Origin: Paraburkholderia sprentiae WSM5005
Lineage (GTDB): Bacteria > Pseudomonadota > Gammaproteobacteria > Burkholderiales > Burkholderiaceae
DNA length: 64,000 nucleotides
Assembly: GCF_001865575.2 (NCBI RefSeq)
Contig: NZ_CP017563.2
Coordinates: 124,001 to 188,000 of the forward strand
Direction: 5' to 3'
Part shown: positions 27,136-35,435 of the stretch, piece after piece
How the letters are laid out: each line of letters starts with the position of its first letter
Position numbering within the stretch: the first letter of the stretch is position 1
Translations under genes and position numbers: made by a program
The notes under the pieces: model-generated
What the model saw: the letters and a program-made list of their open reading frames with translations, nothing else
Database searches by the model: none
Told to the model about the DNA's origin: nothing

Positions 27136-27167
27136 GTCTTCACGCGAGTAGCGCGGCGTCATTGTCG

Positions 27168-30100
27168 TTATTGCGTCCCCGCCGCGCTCAGGCCCGTGCT
27201 CGCGAAGTAGATCGCCAGAAAATACAGCAGCACGTAGAGCGCGTAGGTCTGTCCATTGCCGGTATAGACGCGCCGTATCCGTGACGCCGCCGCGAGTGCG
27301 AAGTGCGAAATGCCGCGCCAGAACATCTGTGCGACCGGCGGCACCGTGCGGCTCAGGAACGGCCGGTAGAAGTGGTAAAAATCGGGGGCGTTGCGCGCGT
27401 TGCCGCGGCGGCTGCGGTAGAACAGCACGCCGAGCCCGCACACGATCGCCGTGACGATCAGCACGACGATCACGACCGGCGTCGGATTCCAGAACCCGTA
27501 GATGCTTTCGAGCGACATGCCGCCCCACACCAGGGTGGCCGCGAACTGCGGATCGATCGCGGCCGACACCGGTTCGATCAGCAGCTTCGGAAAGAACGAC
27601 AGGATCACGATACCGACGACGAACAGAAACTGCGGCAGCAGCAGCATCGCCGGCGCTTCGCGCACTTGCGCCCGCTGCGGCGGGCGCGGTTTGAGGAAGA
27701 TGCCATTGAGCAGGCGCAGCATGTACAGAAAGCCGGCGCAGGTCGCGATCAGCCCGCACACGGCGAGCCCGTACCAACCCTTGTCGGTCATTGCGCTAAG
27801 CAGCAGCCACTTGCCGCCAAAGCCCATGAGCGGCGGCAGGCCCGACATCGACACGAGCGCAATCACGACCATCGCGAACGTGAGCGGCATCTCGCGCGCT
27901 AGGCCGCCCACATCGGCGAAGTTGCGCGTGCCGGTGCGCAAGATCACGCCCGCGAGCGCGAGAAACAGGATGCCCTTCACGAACATGTGATTGGCGACCA
28001 GGTACAGCGCGGTCACCCAGCCTAGATGGCTCATCAGCCCGATCGCGGTGACGATATAGCCCATCTGGCTCATGCTCGATAGCGCCAGCATGCGTTTGAA
28101 GTCGTTTTGCCGCAAGGCCATCAGCGCGCCGAACAGGGTCGTCAGCATGCCGATCCATGTCATCACGTGCGCGAGTTCGAGGCCGACCTCCGAGCGTATC
28201 GTCAGATAGGCGCCGATCAACAGGCCGAACATCGCGACCTTGCTGACCACCGCCGACAGCATCGCGGTCACGTCGTCTTCCGCCTCGGTGTAGGCGCCCG
28301 GCAGCCATACGTGCACGCCGATCGCACCGGCCTTGATCAGAAAGCCGGTCGCGAGCAGTACGAACGCGCGGTTCGCTTCCGGTCCCGAGTGGATCAGCGC
28401 GGATAGCGCGATGGTGTCGTCGAGTGCCGCGACGTTGGCGAAGCCCGCGAGCAGGAAGAACGCCGCCAGCAGCGAAAACAGCAGGAAGGTCAGCACGTGC
28501 GGCCCCGCGCGGCGGCACTTCGCGATCAGAAAGCACGACGACAGCGTGATGATTTCCCAGCTATAGAAGAACTCGAGCGACGTCGATGAGCGCAGCAGCG
28601 CCGGAATCGACAGCGACAGCACGACCAGCATCGGATAGAAGCCGGCGCGCACGTCGTCGCGATAGAGGCTCGCCGCGGCGATCACGAGGCTGCCCGCGAG
28701 CAGCAGCCACGTGAAGAGCCCGGCGATACCGCCCGTGCCCTCGCTGAGCAGACTGCCGATCAGCCCGATCGCGATCAGCGCGAGCACGCCTTTCACGCGC
28801 CCCGGCAGACGATCGGCCGCATAGAACAGCGCGCCCGCCGCGAGCGGCGAAAAGATCCATGCCGACACGGCGCCCGAGAACACGGCCGCCATATAGGCCG
28901 CCGCGATCAGCAGCAGGGCGACGCCGAACAGCGGCAACAGCGCGGCCATGTTGGGGCTGGCTTTGGCTTCGACGTCGGAAGGAGCCAGCGCGCGCACGAA
29001 CCAGTGGAACATATAGCCCGCTTCGAGCAGCGAGCCGGTCAGGATCAGCACGATCCAGTATGGCTTGCCGGCGGCGGTCAGGCGCATGACGAGTTCCCAT
29101 TTCGCCCAGAAACCGGGGAACGGCGGCAGCCCCGCGATCGCGACGAGGAAGAGGCCGAGCAGGCCGATCAGCAGCGGGCTGCGCGACAGGATCGCGCGCG
29201 CATCGTCGCCGTGGCGCCGCAGCACGCCGATCAGCCAGAACAGCCCCGCCTTCGCGAACAGATGGTTGATGAAGAGGCCGCCGACGACGAGCGGGATCGA
29301 TGCGTCCGCGCCGACCTGGCGCAGCAACGCGAGCGACAGCATCAAGAGCGCCATTTGCCCGATCGATGAATAGCCGAGCACGCGTTGCGGTTTGGTCTGC
29401 TTGATCGCGAGCAGGTTCGAGAACAGGAACGTGACGCCGCCCGATACGGCGAGCAGCGTGAGCTGAGCGTCGAAAAGCGGCAGCAATTTGAGTAGCGCGA
29501 AAAACACGCCCGCCGATACGCCGATCGAGACCATCGCGGCGACGCCGCTCGGCGCGGTCTCGTAGACGTCGAGCCCCCAGCCGTTCGCCGGGAACGGCTT
29601 CAGCTCGATCACGAGGCTCGCGAACACGAGCAGGATCGCGGTCGTGCCGATCGGGCCGCCGATCTGGTTGCGCATCGACAGCAGTTCGTCGATGTTCAGC
29701 GTGCCCGTCACGTAGTAGAGCAGCACCGCGCCGAGCAGGAACAGCGTCGACGCGATCACGGTCGCGAAGATGTACTTGAACGCGGCGGCGAGCGCGGCGG
29801 GCGTGCGTTCGAGCCCGAGCAGGCCGTATGTTGCGATCGACACGATCTCGAGAAACACGAACAGATTGAACAGGTCGCGGGTCATCACCATGCCGTCGAT
29901 GCCCATCACCAGGATGAGATACAGCAGCAACGCCACGTAGTTGCCGCGCAGACGGTCCCATAGATGCAATGCGCCGAGCAGCGCGACCACGTTGACGCTG
30001 AACGTGAAGAAGCCTTCCCACAAGCCGAAGCGCAGATTGATCGACACCGGCGGCAGCGCGCCCGCGGTCAGCACCTCGATCGTGTCGCCGCCGTCGAGCA

Positions 30101-30263
30101 GGCCGTAGAACGATATGCCGGAGACGAGCACGATACCGCACAGCGCGATGAAAAAGCCGAGCGTGAGCCAGGGCTTGCCGAGCCGGTACAGCAGCGGCAT
30201 GACGAAGCCGCCGCCGAGCCCGAGAATGAAAATGTGCAGCGGATGAAAGAGCGCGGCTACCAT
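27168..30263 (-). CDS. Double-length D-type subunit of an Mrp/Mbh-like cation/proton antiporter
   Basis: 1031 residues, about twice the length of a normal MrpD/NuoN-like subunit. The first half carries a complete proton-antiporter module (MVMTRDLFNLFVFLEIVSIA, ELKPFPANGWGLDVYETAPS, GYSSIGQMALLMLSLALL). The second half carries another (FLIKAGAIGVHVWLPGAYTE, ALSSMSQMGYIVTAIGLM, NHMFVKGILFLALAGVILRT). Each half has the expected Glu on TM5 and Lys residues for proton transfer. The start at 30263 overlaps the end of the C-subunit gene by seven bases. It is the last gene of the operon. There is no separate MrpA here, so the two fused modules probably play the roles of A and D. An assembly error joining two genes is unlikely, because the linker is hydrophobic and in frame throughout. 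Confidence 0.88.
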   Translation of the reverse strand: MVAALFHPLHIFILGLGGGFVMPLLYRLGKPWLTLGFFIALCGIVLVSGISFYGLLDGGDTIEVLTAGALPPVSINLRFGLWEGFFTFSVNVVALLGALHLWDRLRGNYVALLLYLILVMGIDGMVMTRDLFNLFVFLEIVSIATYGLLGLERTPAALAAAFKYIFATVIASTLFLLGAVLLYYVTGTLNIDELLSMRNQIGGPIGTTAILLVFASLVIELKPFPANGWGLDVYETAPSGVAAMVSIGVSAGVFFALLKLLPLFDAQLTLLAVSGGVTFLFSNLLAIKQTKPQRVLGYSSIGQMALLMLSLALLRQVGADASIPLVVGGLFINHLFAKAGLFWLIGVLRRHGDDARAILSRSPLLIGLLGLFLVAIAGLPPFPGFWAKWELVMRLTAAGKPYWIVLILTGSLLEAGYMFHWFVRALAPSDVEAKASPNMAALLPLFGVALLLIAAAYMAAVFSGAVSAWIFSPLAAGALFYAADRLPGRVKGVLALIAIGLIGSLLSEGTGGIAGLFTWLLLAGSLVIAAASLYRDDVRAGFYPMLVVLSLSIPALLRSSTSLEFFYSWEIITLSSCFLIAKCRRAGPHVLTFLLFSLLAAFFLLAGFANVAALDDTIALSALIHSGPEANRAFVLLATGFLIKAGAIGVHVWLPGAYTEAEDDVTAMLSAVVSKVAMFGLLIGAYLTIRSEVGLELAHVMTWIGMLTTLFGALMALRQNDFKRMLALSSMSQMGYIVTAIGLMSHLGWVTALYLVANHMFVKGILFLALAGVILRTGTRNFADVGGLAREMPLTFAMVVIALVSMSGLPPLMGFGGKWLLLSAMTDKGWYGLAVCGLIATCAGFLYMLRLLNGIFLKPRPPQRAQVREAPAMLLLPQFLFVVGIVILSFFPKLLIEPVSAAIDPQFAATLVWGGMSLESIYGFWNPTPVVIVVLIVTAIVCGLGVLFYRSRRGNARNAPDFYHFYRPFLSRTVPPVAQMFWRGISHFALAAASRIRRVYTGNGQTYALYVLLYFLAIYFASTGLSAAGTQ

Positions 30264-30631
30264 TTCGACTCGGTGAACGCGTCGATGGAGAGCGTCTTCC
30301 TGGCGGCGTAAAGCCGGATCGCGAACGACAGCAAGATGGCGGTGACCGATAGTCCGATCACGATCGCCGTGACGACGAGCGCCGATGGAACCGGATCGAT
30401 CGCGCGGTGCGCGGCGGCGGATTTGCCGAGCGCCGCGTCGATGATCGGCGCGGTGCCGCCCGTGATGTAGCCGGTCGCGACCATCACGATGTGCAGGCCT
30501 GTGTCGATCACCGCGAAGCCGATGATGATGCGCAGGATATTGCGGTGGGTCAGCATGCCCCACAGGCCGATCAGCGAAAGGCAGAAGCCCGTGGCCAGCA
30601 GGATCTTCGAAACCGGGATGCCCGTGCTCAT
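30257..30631 (-). CDS. Antiporter subunit C (MrpC/NuoK-like)
   Basis: 124 residues with three membrane helices. The NuoK/MrpC motif region GLWGMLTHRNILRIIIGFAV is followed by DTGLHIVMVATGYI, and the C-terminal helix reads SALVVTAIVIGLSVTAILLS. In complex I-related antiporters this subunit sits next to the D-type subunit and contributes charged residues to the proton path. Its last bases overlap the start of the large D-type gene, and the B-type gene ends 17 bases upstream of its own start. A GGAG motif precedes the ATG at 30631. Confidence 0.9.
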   Translation of the reverse strand: MSTGIPVSKILLATGFCLSLIGLWGMLTHRNILRIIIGFAVIDTGLHIVMVATGYITGGTAPIIDAALGKSAAAHRAIDPVPSALVVTAIVIGLSVTAILLSFAIRLYAARKTLSIDAFTESKW

Positions 30632-30647
30632 GCGCTCTCCTTCGCGT

Positions 30648-31352
30648 TCAGCTTCTGAACCGGTCGATGATGACGCTAAGCTCCGCGCCGACCTTGACGC
30701 CGAGCAGCGTCGAAATCAGCGGGATCGCGCCGGCGCTGAAGAACGCGCCGAATTCGCCTCGCGGCAGAAAGCGCGCGTCGAGAAAACCGCCCGCGAACAC
30801 GAGGCCCAGAATGCCGATGCACACATAGGTCACACCCGCGAGCGACTCGACGACGCTCAGAAGCGCGACGTTCAGCGTCGAGCGGGGCCGCGCGAGCAAC
30901 GTCAGCATCACGGCGGACGCGACGATCGCCCCGCCCTGGAAGCCGCCGCCCGCCGATAGATGGCCGTTGACGATCACGTAAGCGCCGAAGGTGAGGATCA
31001 TCGGCAGCAGCACCTGCTTGCCGGTATGTACGATTTCGCTGGCCGGGCGGCGCGCGGGCGTGGTTTCGTCCGCTGTAGGAGCGGCCGTCGGGTTGCTTTC
31101 CTCTCTCAGCAGCACGCCGACGCTCGCCGCGACCATGAACAGCACCGCGACTTCGCCAAGCGTGTCAAAGCCGCGAAAGGTGATCAAAATGCCGGTCACG
31201 ATATTTGGCGCGCCGAGTTCGAGCGGCCCTCTGACGACGTAGTACCAGGCGAGCGGGCGCAGCGTCTGCAATTCCGTGTAGCCGCCGATGAGCCGCCAGA
31301 ACACGATCGCGAACAGCAGCACCGTCACCGCCGCGGACACGCGACGCATCAT
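30648..31352 (-). CDS. Antiporter subunit B fused to an MbhE-like module
   Basis: 234 residues in two parts. Residues 1-85 resemble the small MbhE or MrpA C-terminal piece (APNIVTGILITFRGFDTLGE, then VAVLFMVAASVGVLL). The part from about residue 110 is a typical MnhB domain (KQVLLPMILTFGAYVIVNGH, LSAGGGFQGGAIVASAVML). A polar linker with AAPTADETTPARR joins them. In the hydrogenase-related Mbh complexes these modules are separate genes; in Mrp they are the end of MrpA plus MrpB. The gene overlaps the G-subunit gene by four bases at its start, indicating translational coupling. Confidence 0.85.
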   Translation of the reverse strand: MMRRVSAAVTVLLFAIVFWRLIGGYTELQTLRPLAWYYVVRGPLELGAPNIVTGILITFRGFDTLGEVAVLFMVAASVGVLLREESNPTAAPTADETTPARRPASEIVHTGKQVLLPMILTFGAYVIVNGHLSAGGGFQGGAIVASAVMLTLLARPRSTLNVALLSVVESLAGVTYVCIGILGLVFAGGFLDARFLPRGEFGAFFSAGAIPLISTLLGVKVGAELSVIIDRFRS

Positions 31353-31693
31353 GATTCGGCCTCTCGCACGGTGCGCCCGTCTTCGTCGGCGAGCGCGTCG
31401 GTGATCGTCGACGCGGTCATCGGCGTGCGGATCAGCCAGGCGGCGCGCGATAGCGCATGCGAGGACACTGGGTTGGTGACGAGCACGAAGTAGATCAGCA
31501 GAACCAGACGGAAGGTCCAGTTCGGGTGATAGAACGCGAGGCCGATCAGCACGAGCATGGTGCCGAGCGTCGACGCCTTGGTGCCGGCCTGAATGCGCGT
31601 ATACGCGTCCGGCATGCGCAGCAGCCCGAGGCCGGCGGAGAACAGAAAGACGGCGCCCGCGAGGATGAACACGCTGCCGATCAGTTCGAACAT
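31349..31693 (-). CDS. Antiporter subunit G (MrpG/MnhG)
   Basis: 114 residues with three membrane helices. The motif GLGLLRMPDAYTRIQAGTKA, followed by STLGTMLVLIGLAF, is diagnostic for MnhG. The C-terminal tail is polar and acidic (ITDALADEDGRTV). The gene starts three bases after the stop of the small DUF4040-type gene and overlaps the next gene by four bases. It belongs to the ion-translocating part of the antiporter complex in the inner membrane. Confidence 0.92.
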   Translation of the reverse strand: MFELIGSVFILAGAVFLFSAGLGLLRMPDAYTRIQAGTKASTLGTMLVLIGLAFYHPNWTFRLVLLIYFVLVTNPVSSHALSRAAWLIRTPMTASTITDALADEDGRTVREAES

Positions 31694-31696
31694 GCG

Positions 31697-31939
31697 CTAG
31701 CCCTTCTGATAACCGGTTTTGCGGATCGCGTACAGAAAGGTGAAGGTCGCGAGTCCCGATCCGATCGCGGCTTCCGCCATCGCGACGTCGGGCGCGGCGA
31801 GCAGCAGGAAGGCCACCGACGCGAACAGGCTAGCGAGCCCCGAGCTCACCATCGCGGCCAGCAGATTCTTCAGGCAGACGGCCAGCACGCCGCTCACGAG
31901 GATGCTCGCGCACATCAGCAGCAGGAGCAGTTCGAGCAT
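31697..31939 (-). CDS. DUF4040/MbhD-like antiporter subunit
   Basis: 80 residues forming three hydrophobic helices. The segment VCLKNLLAAMVSSGLASLFA, followed by LLLAAPDVAMAEAAIGSGL, matches the DUF4040 (MbhD) domain, which in ordinary Mrp systems is the C-terminal part of MrpA. The AAPDVAMAEA helix carries conserved Asp and Glu residues suited to ion transfer. Its presence as a separate small gene shows that this operon follows the Mbh arrangement and not a standard mrpABCDEFG order. It is spaced three bases from both neighbours. Confidence 0.85.
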   Translation of the reverse strand: MLELLLLLMCASILVSGVLAVCLKNLLAAMVSSGLASLFASVAFLLLAAPDVAMAEAAIGSGLATFTFLYAIRKTGYQKG

Positions 31940-31942
31940 CGC

Positions 31943-32203
31943 TCAAAGTCCCCTTTCGAGAAAGCGCGCCACCGCGAGCACCGCGAGAAAGCTCAGCAGT
32001 GCGTAGACGAGTGCGACGTCGATATAGACAAAACGACCGGAGACCTGCGCGTACAGCGCGATCAGCGACAGTGAGATGACGGTCAGCATATCGATCGCGA
32101 CGATGCGATCGACGACGCTTTTGCCGAGCACGAGACGGATCACGCCGAACAGGATCGCGAAGAAGATCAGCACCGCAGCGACCTGGAGCATGACCTCAGC
32201 CAA
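31943..32203 (-). CDS. Antiporter subunit F (MrpF/MnhF)
   Basis: 86 residues with three helices. It has the MnhF signature VLGKSVVDRIVAIDMLTVIS with the conserved Asp residues, followed by IALYAQVSGRFVYIDVALVY. The start overlaps the end of the E-subunit gene by eight bases. It is part of the inner-membrane cation/proton antiporter complex, where F is one of the small core subunits. Confidence 0.92.
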   Translation of the reverse strand: MAEVMLQVAAVLIFFAILFGVIRLVLGKSVVDRIVAIDMLTVISLSLIALYAQVSGRFVYIDVALVYALLSFLAVLAVARFLERGL

Positions 32204-32723
32204 AGACTTTCTCCAGATGCTTTTCGAACGGTGCGACGAGCGCCTCGGTCGCTTCGTCGATATCGGTCGTCTTCACGTCGAGCCAGTGAATGAATAGTAT
32301 GTCGTCCCGAATATCGATGACGAGCGAGCCCGGTGTCAGCGCGATCGAATTGGCGAGCGCGAGGCGGCCGAGCGGTGTTTCGAGGCGGGTCCGAACCTTG
32401 ACGATGCCTGGTTTGATGTCGATACGCGGCGAATACACCAGCGCCATCACGTTCAGATTGGCGCGCACCAGCTCTCTGACGAAGCGCGCGCTATACGCGA
32501 CGAAGTGATAAAGCGCGCGCGGCGTTAGACGTAGGCGCTGCCATGCTTCGCTCGACGATACGAAGACATGCGCGATGACGAAGGTGATGACGAGACCGAC
32601 GAGTGCGGGTTCGACCGCGAGCGATGCATTGGCGATCATCCAGATGACGAACAGGACGACCCAGAGGCCGAGCATGCCGCGAGGAACAAACGACGACACC
32701 GGTTTTCCGTTGCTCGAAGCCAT
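32196..32723 (-). CDS. Antiporter subunit E (MrpE/MnhE)
   Basis: 175 residues; the first gene of the seven-gene antiporter operon. The N-terminal two helices (GMLGLWVVLFVIWMIANASL, ALVGLVITFVIAHVFVSS) are followed by a cytoplasmic domain with VRTRLETPLGRLALANSIAL and the MrpE motif TPGSLVIDIRDDILFIHWLD. The start at 32723 (MASSNGKPVS) follows AGGA by about nine bases; an in-frame ATG at 32783 would add 20 residues with no clear ribosome binding site. The operon promoter should lie between this gene and the divergent amino-acid binding protein gene. Confidence 0.9.
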   Translation of the reverse strand: MASSNGKPVSSFVPRGMLGLWVVLFVIWMIANASLAVEPALVGLVITFVIAHVFVSSSEAWQRLRLTPRALYHFVAYSARFVRELVRANLNVMALVYSPRIDIKPGIVKVRTRLETPLGRLALANSIALTPGSLVIDIRDDILFIHWLDVKTTDIDEATEALVAPFEKHLEKVFG

Positions 32724-32926
32724 GTCATCGGTTCCTAACGAGGCCGTGCGGAAAATTCTAAGTGACAATTTAGGGCAAATCAACCGGCGCGCTTATCCGC
32801 TGGTGTTCGCTTGCGTGCGTGAAATGCGATACTCGGACCCCAACCACGCTTTGTGAACGGCAAGCGGCCTGCGTGTGTCGCCGTACCGCCCATTTGAATT
32901 CTTTTAAAGACCAATAAGGAGCAACA

Positions 32927-33709
32927 ATGAAAGCCATGCTGGCAACCCTTGCGATTGCGCTGCTGACCGTGTCGTCCGGGAGCGCCATCGCCAAGGATTG
33001 GACGACCGTGCGGTTCGGGGTCGACGCGAGCTATCCGCCGTTCGAATCGAAAGCCGCCGACGGCAAGCTCGTCGGCTTCGACATCGATCTCGGCAATGAG
33101 ATTTGCCGGCGGCTGAACGCGAAATGCGTGTGGATCGAGAATTCGTTCGACGGCATGATTCCCGCGCTGAAAGGCCGCAAATTCGACGGCGTGCTGTCGA
33201 CGATGTCAATGACGCCCGCGCGTCAGGCGCAGATCGCGTTCTCGTCGAAGGTATTCCGCATTCCGACGCGGCTCGTCGCGAAGAAGGGCTCGCCGATCGA
33301 GCCGACACCGGAAGCGCTGAAGGGCAAGCGCATCGGCGTCGAGCAGGGCTCGATTCAGGAAACCTACGCGAAGACGTATTGGGAGCCGGCCGGCGCGGTG
33401 ATCGTGCCGTATCAGGATCAGGACCTGGTGTATGCGGATTTGCTTGCCGGCCGTATCGACGCGTCATTGCAAAATGCGGTGCAAGCCGATATTGGCTTTT
33501 TGCGCACGCCGCGCGGCAAGGACTTCGGATTTGCCGGCAATCCGCTTTACGACGCGAAAACGCTCGGCAGCGGCACGGCGATTGGTTTGCGTAAAGAAGA
33601 TACCGATTTGCAGCAGAAAATCGACAAAGCTATTGCCGATATGCGCGCCGATGGCACTTACGACCGCATGGCGAAAAAGTATTTCGATTTCGACGTGTAC
33701 GGGCAGTGA
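32927..33709 (+). CDS. Periplasmic basic amino-acid binding protein (ABC transporter type)
   Basis: 260 residues. A signal peptide (MKAMLATLAIALLTVSSGSA, then IAKDW) precedes a type II periplasmic binding fold of the ArgT/HisJ family. Ligand-site features include RFGVDASYPPFESKAADGK, LVGFDIDLGNEICRR, DGVLSTMSMTPARQAQIAFS and GVEQGSIQETYAKTYW. It delivers lysine, arginine, ornithine or histidine to an ABC permease, but no permease or ATPase gene is adjacent, so it is an orphan receptor in this window. AAGGAGC precedes the ATG. It is divergent from the antiporter operon. Confidence 0.92.
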   Translation: MKAMLATLAIALLTVSSGSAIAKDWTTVRFGVDASYPPFESKAADGKLVGFDIDLGNEICRRLNAKCVWIENSFDGMIPALKGRKFDGVLSTMSMTPARQAQIAFSSKVFRIPTRLVAKKGSPIEPTPEALKGKRIGVEQGSIQETYAKTYWEPAGAVIVPYQDQDLVYADLLAGRIDASLQNAVQADIGFLRTPRGKDFGFAGNPLYDAKTLGSGTAIGLRKEDTDLQQKIDKAIADMRADGTYDRMAKKYFDFDVYGQ

Positions 33710-33728
33710 GTCGGGACCGCGGCAGGTG

Positions 33729-33745
33729 GCCAGCTGCAAGCTGGC
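33729..33745 (+). terminator. Hairpin after the binding-protein gene
   Basis: GCCAGCT (33729-33735) pairs with AGCTGGC (33739-33745) around three bases, 20 bases after the stop. There is no T-tract, so termination strength is doubtful. Confidence 0.35.
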
Positions 33746-33856
33746 GCTCGCGCGGCCCGACATCTAAACTTGGCTCATGACCGTCCTCAAATGCGATGCG
33801 GCAAGCCGGAATGCCCGGATCGGCTACAGCCGGCGCATCACGCGGCGCTGCCGTTT

Positions 33857-33876
33857 CCGCTTACAAACGTAAGCGG
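33857..33876 (+). promoter_or_regulatory. Perfect 8-bp hairpin in the leader of the DUF190 gene
   Basis: CCGCTTAC and GTAAGCGG flank a four-base AAAC loop, about 85 bases before the DUF190 start. It could be a stem of a leader RNA, a protein binding site or a leftover terminator. A fluoride riboswitch, common before DUF190 genes, was looked for but its conserved GATG blocks are not recognisable. Confidence 0.35.
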
Positions 33877-33959
33877 GCAGGGGGACGGCGCGATGCGGCC
33901 GTCGGCTCGCGTGCGTGTTGCTTTGCGCACACGGCGCGACCCATTGAGGAGGCACCGAC

Positions 33960-34286
33960 ATGCACGGCTTTCAGGTGACGTTCTTCACCCACCAGGGACG
34001 CAGCCATCATGGCAAGCCGCTCGCCGACTGGCTCGTGCGTCTCGCGAGCGAACTCGGCCTGCGTGGCGCGACCGTGATTCCGGCTTGCGAAGGCATCGGC
34101 CATCATCATCGGATTCACTCCGCGCACTTCTTCGAGCTTGCGGATCAGCCGTTGTCCGTCGTGATGGCCGTGACGAGCGACGAAGCCGAGCGACTGTTCG
34201 ATCGGCTGCGCGAGGAGGGATTGCATCTGTTCTACGTGAAGACGACAGCTGAGTTCGGCGTTATCGGCGAGGACGACGGCGCTTGA
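33960..34286 (+). CDS. DUF190 (PII-like) protein
   Basis: 108 residues of the DUF190 family, small trimeric PII-like proteins often encoded next to fluoride channel genes. Characteristic segments are LADWLVRLASELGLRGATVI, the GHHHRIHS histidine stretch, and DQPLSVVMAVTSDEAERLFD followed by REEGLHLFYVKTTAEFGVIG. GAGGAGG lies eight bases before the ATG. No crcB gene is adjacent, so the fluoride link is not supported here. The molecular function of the family is not settled. Confidence 0.85.
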   Translation: MHGFQVTFFTHQGRSHHGKPLADWLVRLASELGLRGATVIPACEGIGHHHRIHSAHFFELADQPLSVVMAVTSDEAERLFDRLREEGLHLFYVKTTAEFGVIGEDDGA

Positions 34287-34362
34287 ACGACCGCCCTCAC
34301 AATCGCTTGGGCATGCGGAATGCTGCGCTGCAAGCGCCGAGTCATCCCAGGGAGAGCGAATC

Positions 34363-34647
34363 ATGCTGCAGGTTTCGAGATACATGCTGATCGCGCTGTC
34401 CAGCGTCGTGTTGATGGCGGGCGCGTCCGGCTGCAAGCGAACGGCTGAAAACGGTAGCACCTCGATGGGCCAGGCGAGCAGCGGCGTCATGAGCAATTCG
34501 GCGAGCGCGCGCGGCACACCGGGCGATAGCGACGCGGCGAATCGCGCGAACGGCGAGGCGGGCGCGGCAGCGAGCGCAGCGCCCACCGCGAGCGACACCG
34601 CGTCGGTCCACAGCACGCCGGCGAGCGCGGCGTCCGCGACGCAATAG
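34363..34647 (+). CDS. Small alanine/serine-rich lipoprotein
   Basis: 94 residues. The N-terminus MLQVSRYMLIALSSVVLMAG leads into ASGC, a lipobox-type cleavage site with the lipidated cysteine at 24. The mature part is low complexity, rich in Ala, Ser, Thr and Gly, and likely disordered. GGGAGAG precedes the ATG. No family is recognised. It probably sits in the outer membrane or inner-membrane outer leaflet. Confidence 0.7.
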   Translation: MLQVSRYMLIALSSVVLMAGASGCKRTAENGSTSMGQASSGVMSNSASARGTPGDSDAANRANGEAGAAASAAPTASDTASVHSTPASAASATQ

Positions 34648-34715
34648 CGACGCCCAGACGCGGCGAAGCGGCGATCGAATGTGCGGCTGATACGGCACGC
34701 AGGCCCGCTTCAATG

Positions 34716-34892
34716 CTATGCGGCGGGCTCCTCATGCCGCACATTGACCATCCACGGCACGCCGAAGCGGTCGATCAACGTACCGAAGCCGCTGGTCCAG
34801 AAGGTCTGCTGGAACGGCATCGTGATCTGTCCGCCCTCCGACATCAGCACGTGCGTGTTGCCGATGACGAGCGTCGCGCGCAGGATCTCTAA
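34716..34892 (-). pseudogene. Remnant of a VOC/PhnB-type glyoxalase-fold gene
   Basis: The minus-strand frame ending at 34716 reads ILRATLVIGNTHVLMSEGG, continues ITMPFQQTFWTSGFGTLIDR, and ends FGVPWMVNVRHEEPAA. This matches the C-terminal half of VOC proteins of the PhnB/3-demethylubiquinone methyltransferase-like type. The segment normally lying between the LMxS strand and the ITMP strand is missing, and the N-terminal half is absent, with a stop codon just upstream. There is no start signal. The intact form would be a typical partner of the neighbouring AHSA1 and ArsR genes, so an original three-gene stress module has lost this member. Confidence 0.75.
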
Positions 34893-34955
34893 CAACGCGA
34901 TATCACGGACGGACGGCTATCGAACCTTCGATGCATCTCTTCGGCGTATCCCGCT

Positions 34956-35435
34956 TCATGCCTGCCCTGCATGACTTCCGCCATTGGCCGGATAGGCCTC
35001 CTGCAACGCAATCGAGCCTGTCTCCAACAGCGATTTGAGGTTGGACATGATTTTCGGCCAGCCGCCCGACACCGCCTCGATGAATTTCGACGGATCGCGT
35101 TCGATCGTATGCGTAAGCGTCAGCTTGACCGCCGTTCCGCTCGGCTCGAGCTCCATCGTGCAGCGCGAATCGCCTTCGGCCTGCAACTCGGGACGAATCT
35201 GGTGCTGCCAGCGGATCACGAGGCGCCGCGGCGGATCCGCCTCGACGATCTCGCCCGAGTCGAAGACCTGCCCGCCGCTCGACACGAGTTTCCATGGCGA
35301 GCCCGCCGTCCATTCGCTGTCGCAGTGCATGCCGAACCAGTACTGCTTGATGAACTCCGCGTCGGTCAATGCCGACCACAGCTGTTCCGGCGTCGTGCGG
35401 ATATAGGTCACGTAGACGAACGTCGATCTAGTCAT
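34956..35435 (-). CDS. AHSA1/SRPBCC-domain protein
   Basis: 159 residues with the START-like fold of the AHSA1 family: YIRTTPEQLWSALTDAEFIK, the YWFGMHCDSEWTAGSPWKLV strands, DPPRRLVIRWQHQIRPELQA and the C-terminal GGWPKIMSNLKSLLETG helix. These proteins bind hydrophobic small molecules, and the exact ligand is unknown. The start overlaps the ArsR gene's end by eight bases, so the two are co-translated. Such ArsR-AHSA1 pairs are common in proteobacteria, usually with a VOC gene, here decayed. Confidence 0.88.
   Translation of the reverse strand: MTRSTFVYVTYIRTTPEQLWSALTDAEFIKQYWFGMHCDSEWTAGSPWKLVSSGGQVFDSGEIVEADPPRRLVIRWQHQIRPELQAEGDSRCTMELEPSGTAVKLTLTHTIERDPSKFIEAVSGGWPKIMSNLKSLLETGSIALQEAYPANGGSHAGQA

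Noticed and set aside
33780..33959. Fluoride riboswitch before the DUF190 gene
   Set aside because: Family context made it likely, but the conserved GATG and CTGATG blocks and the AACC loop could not be found.
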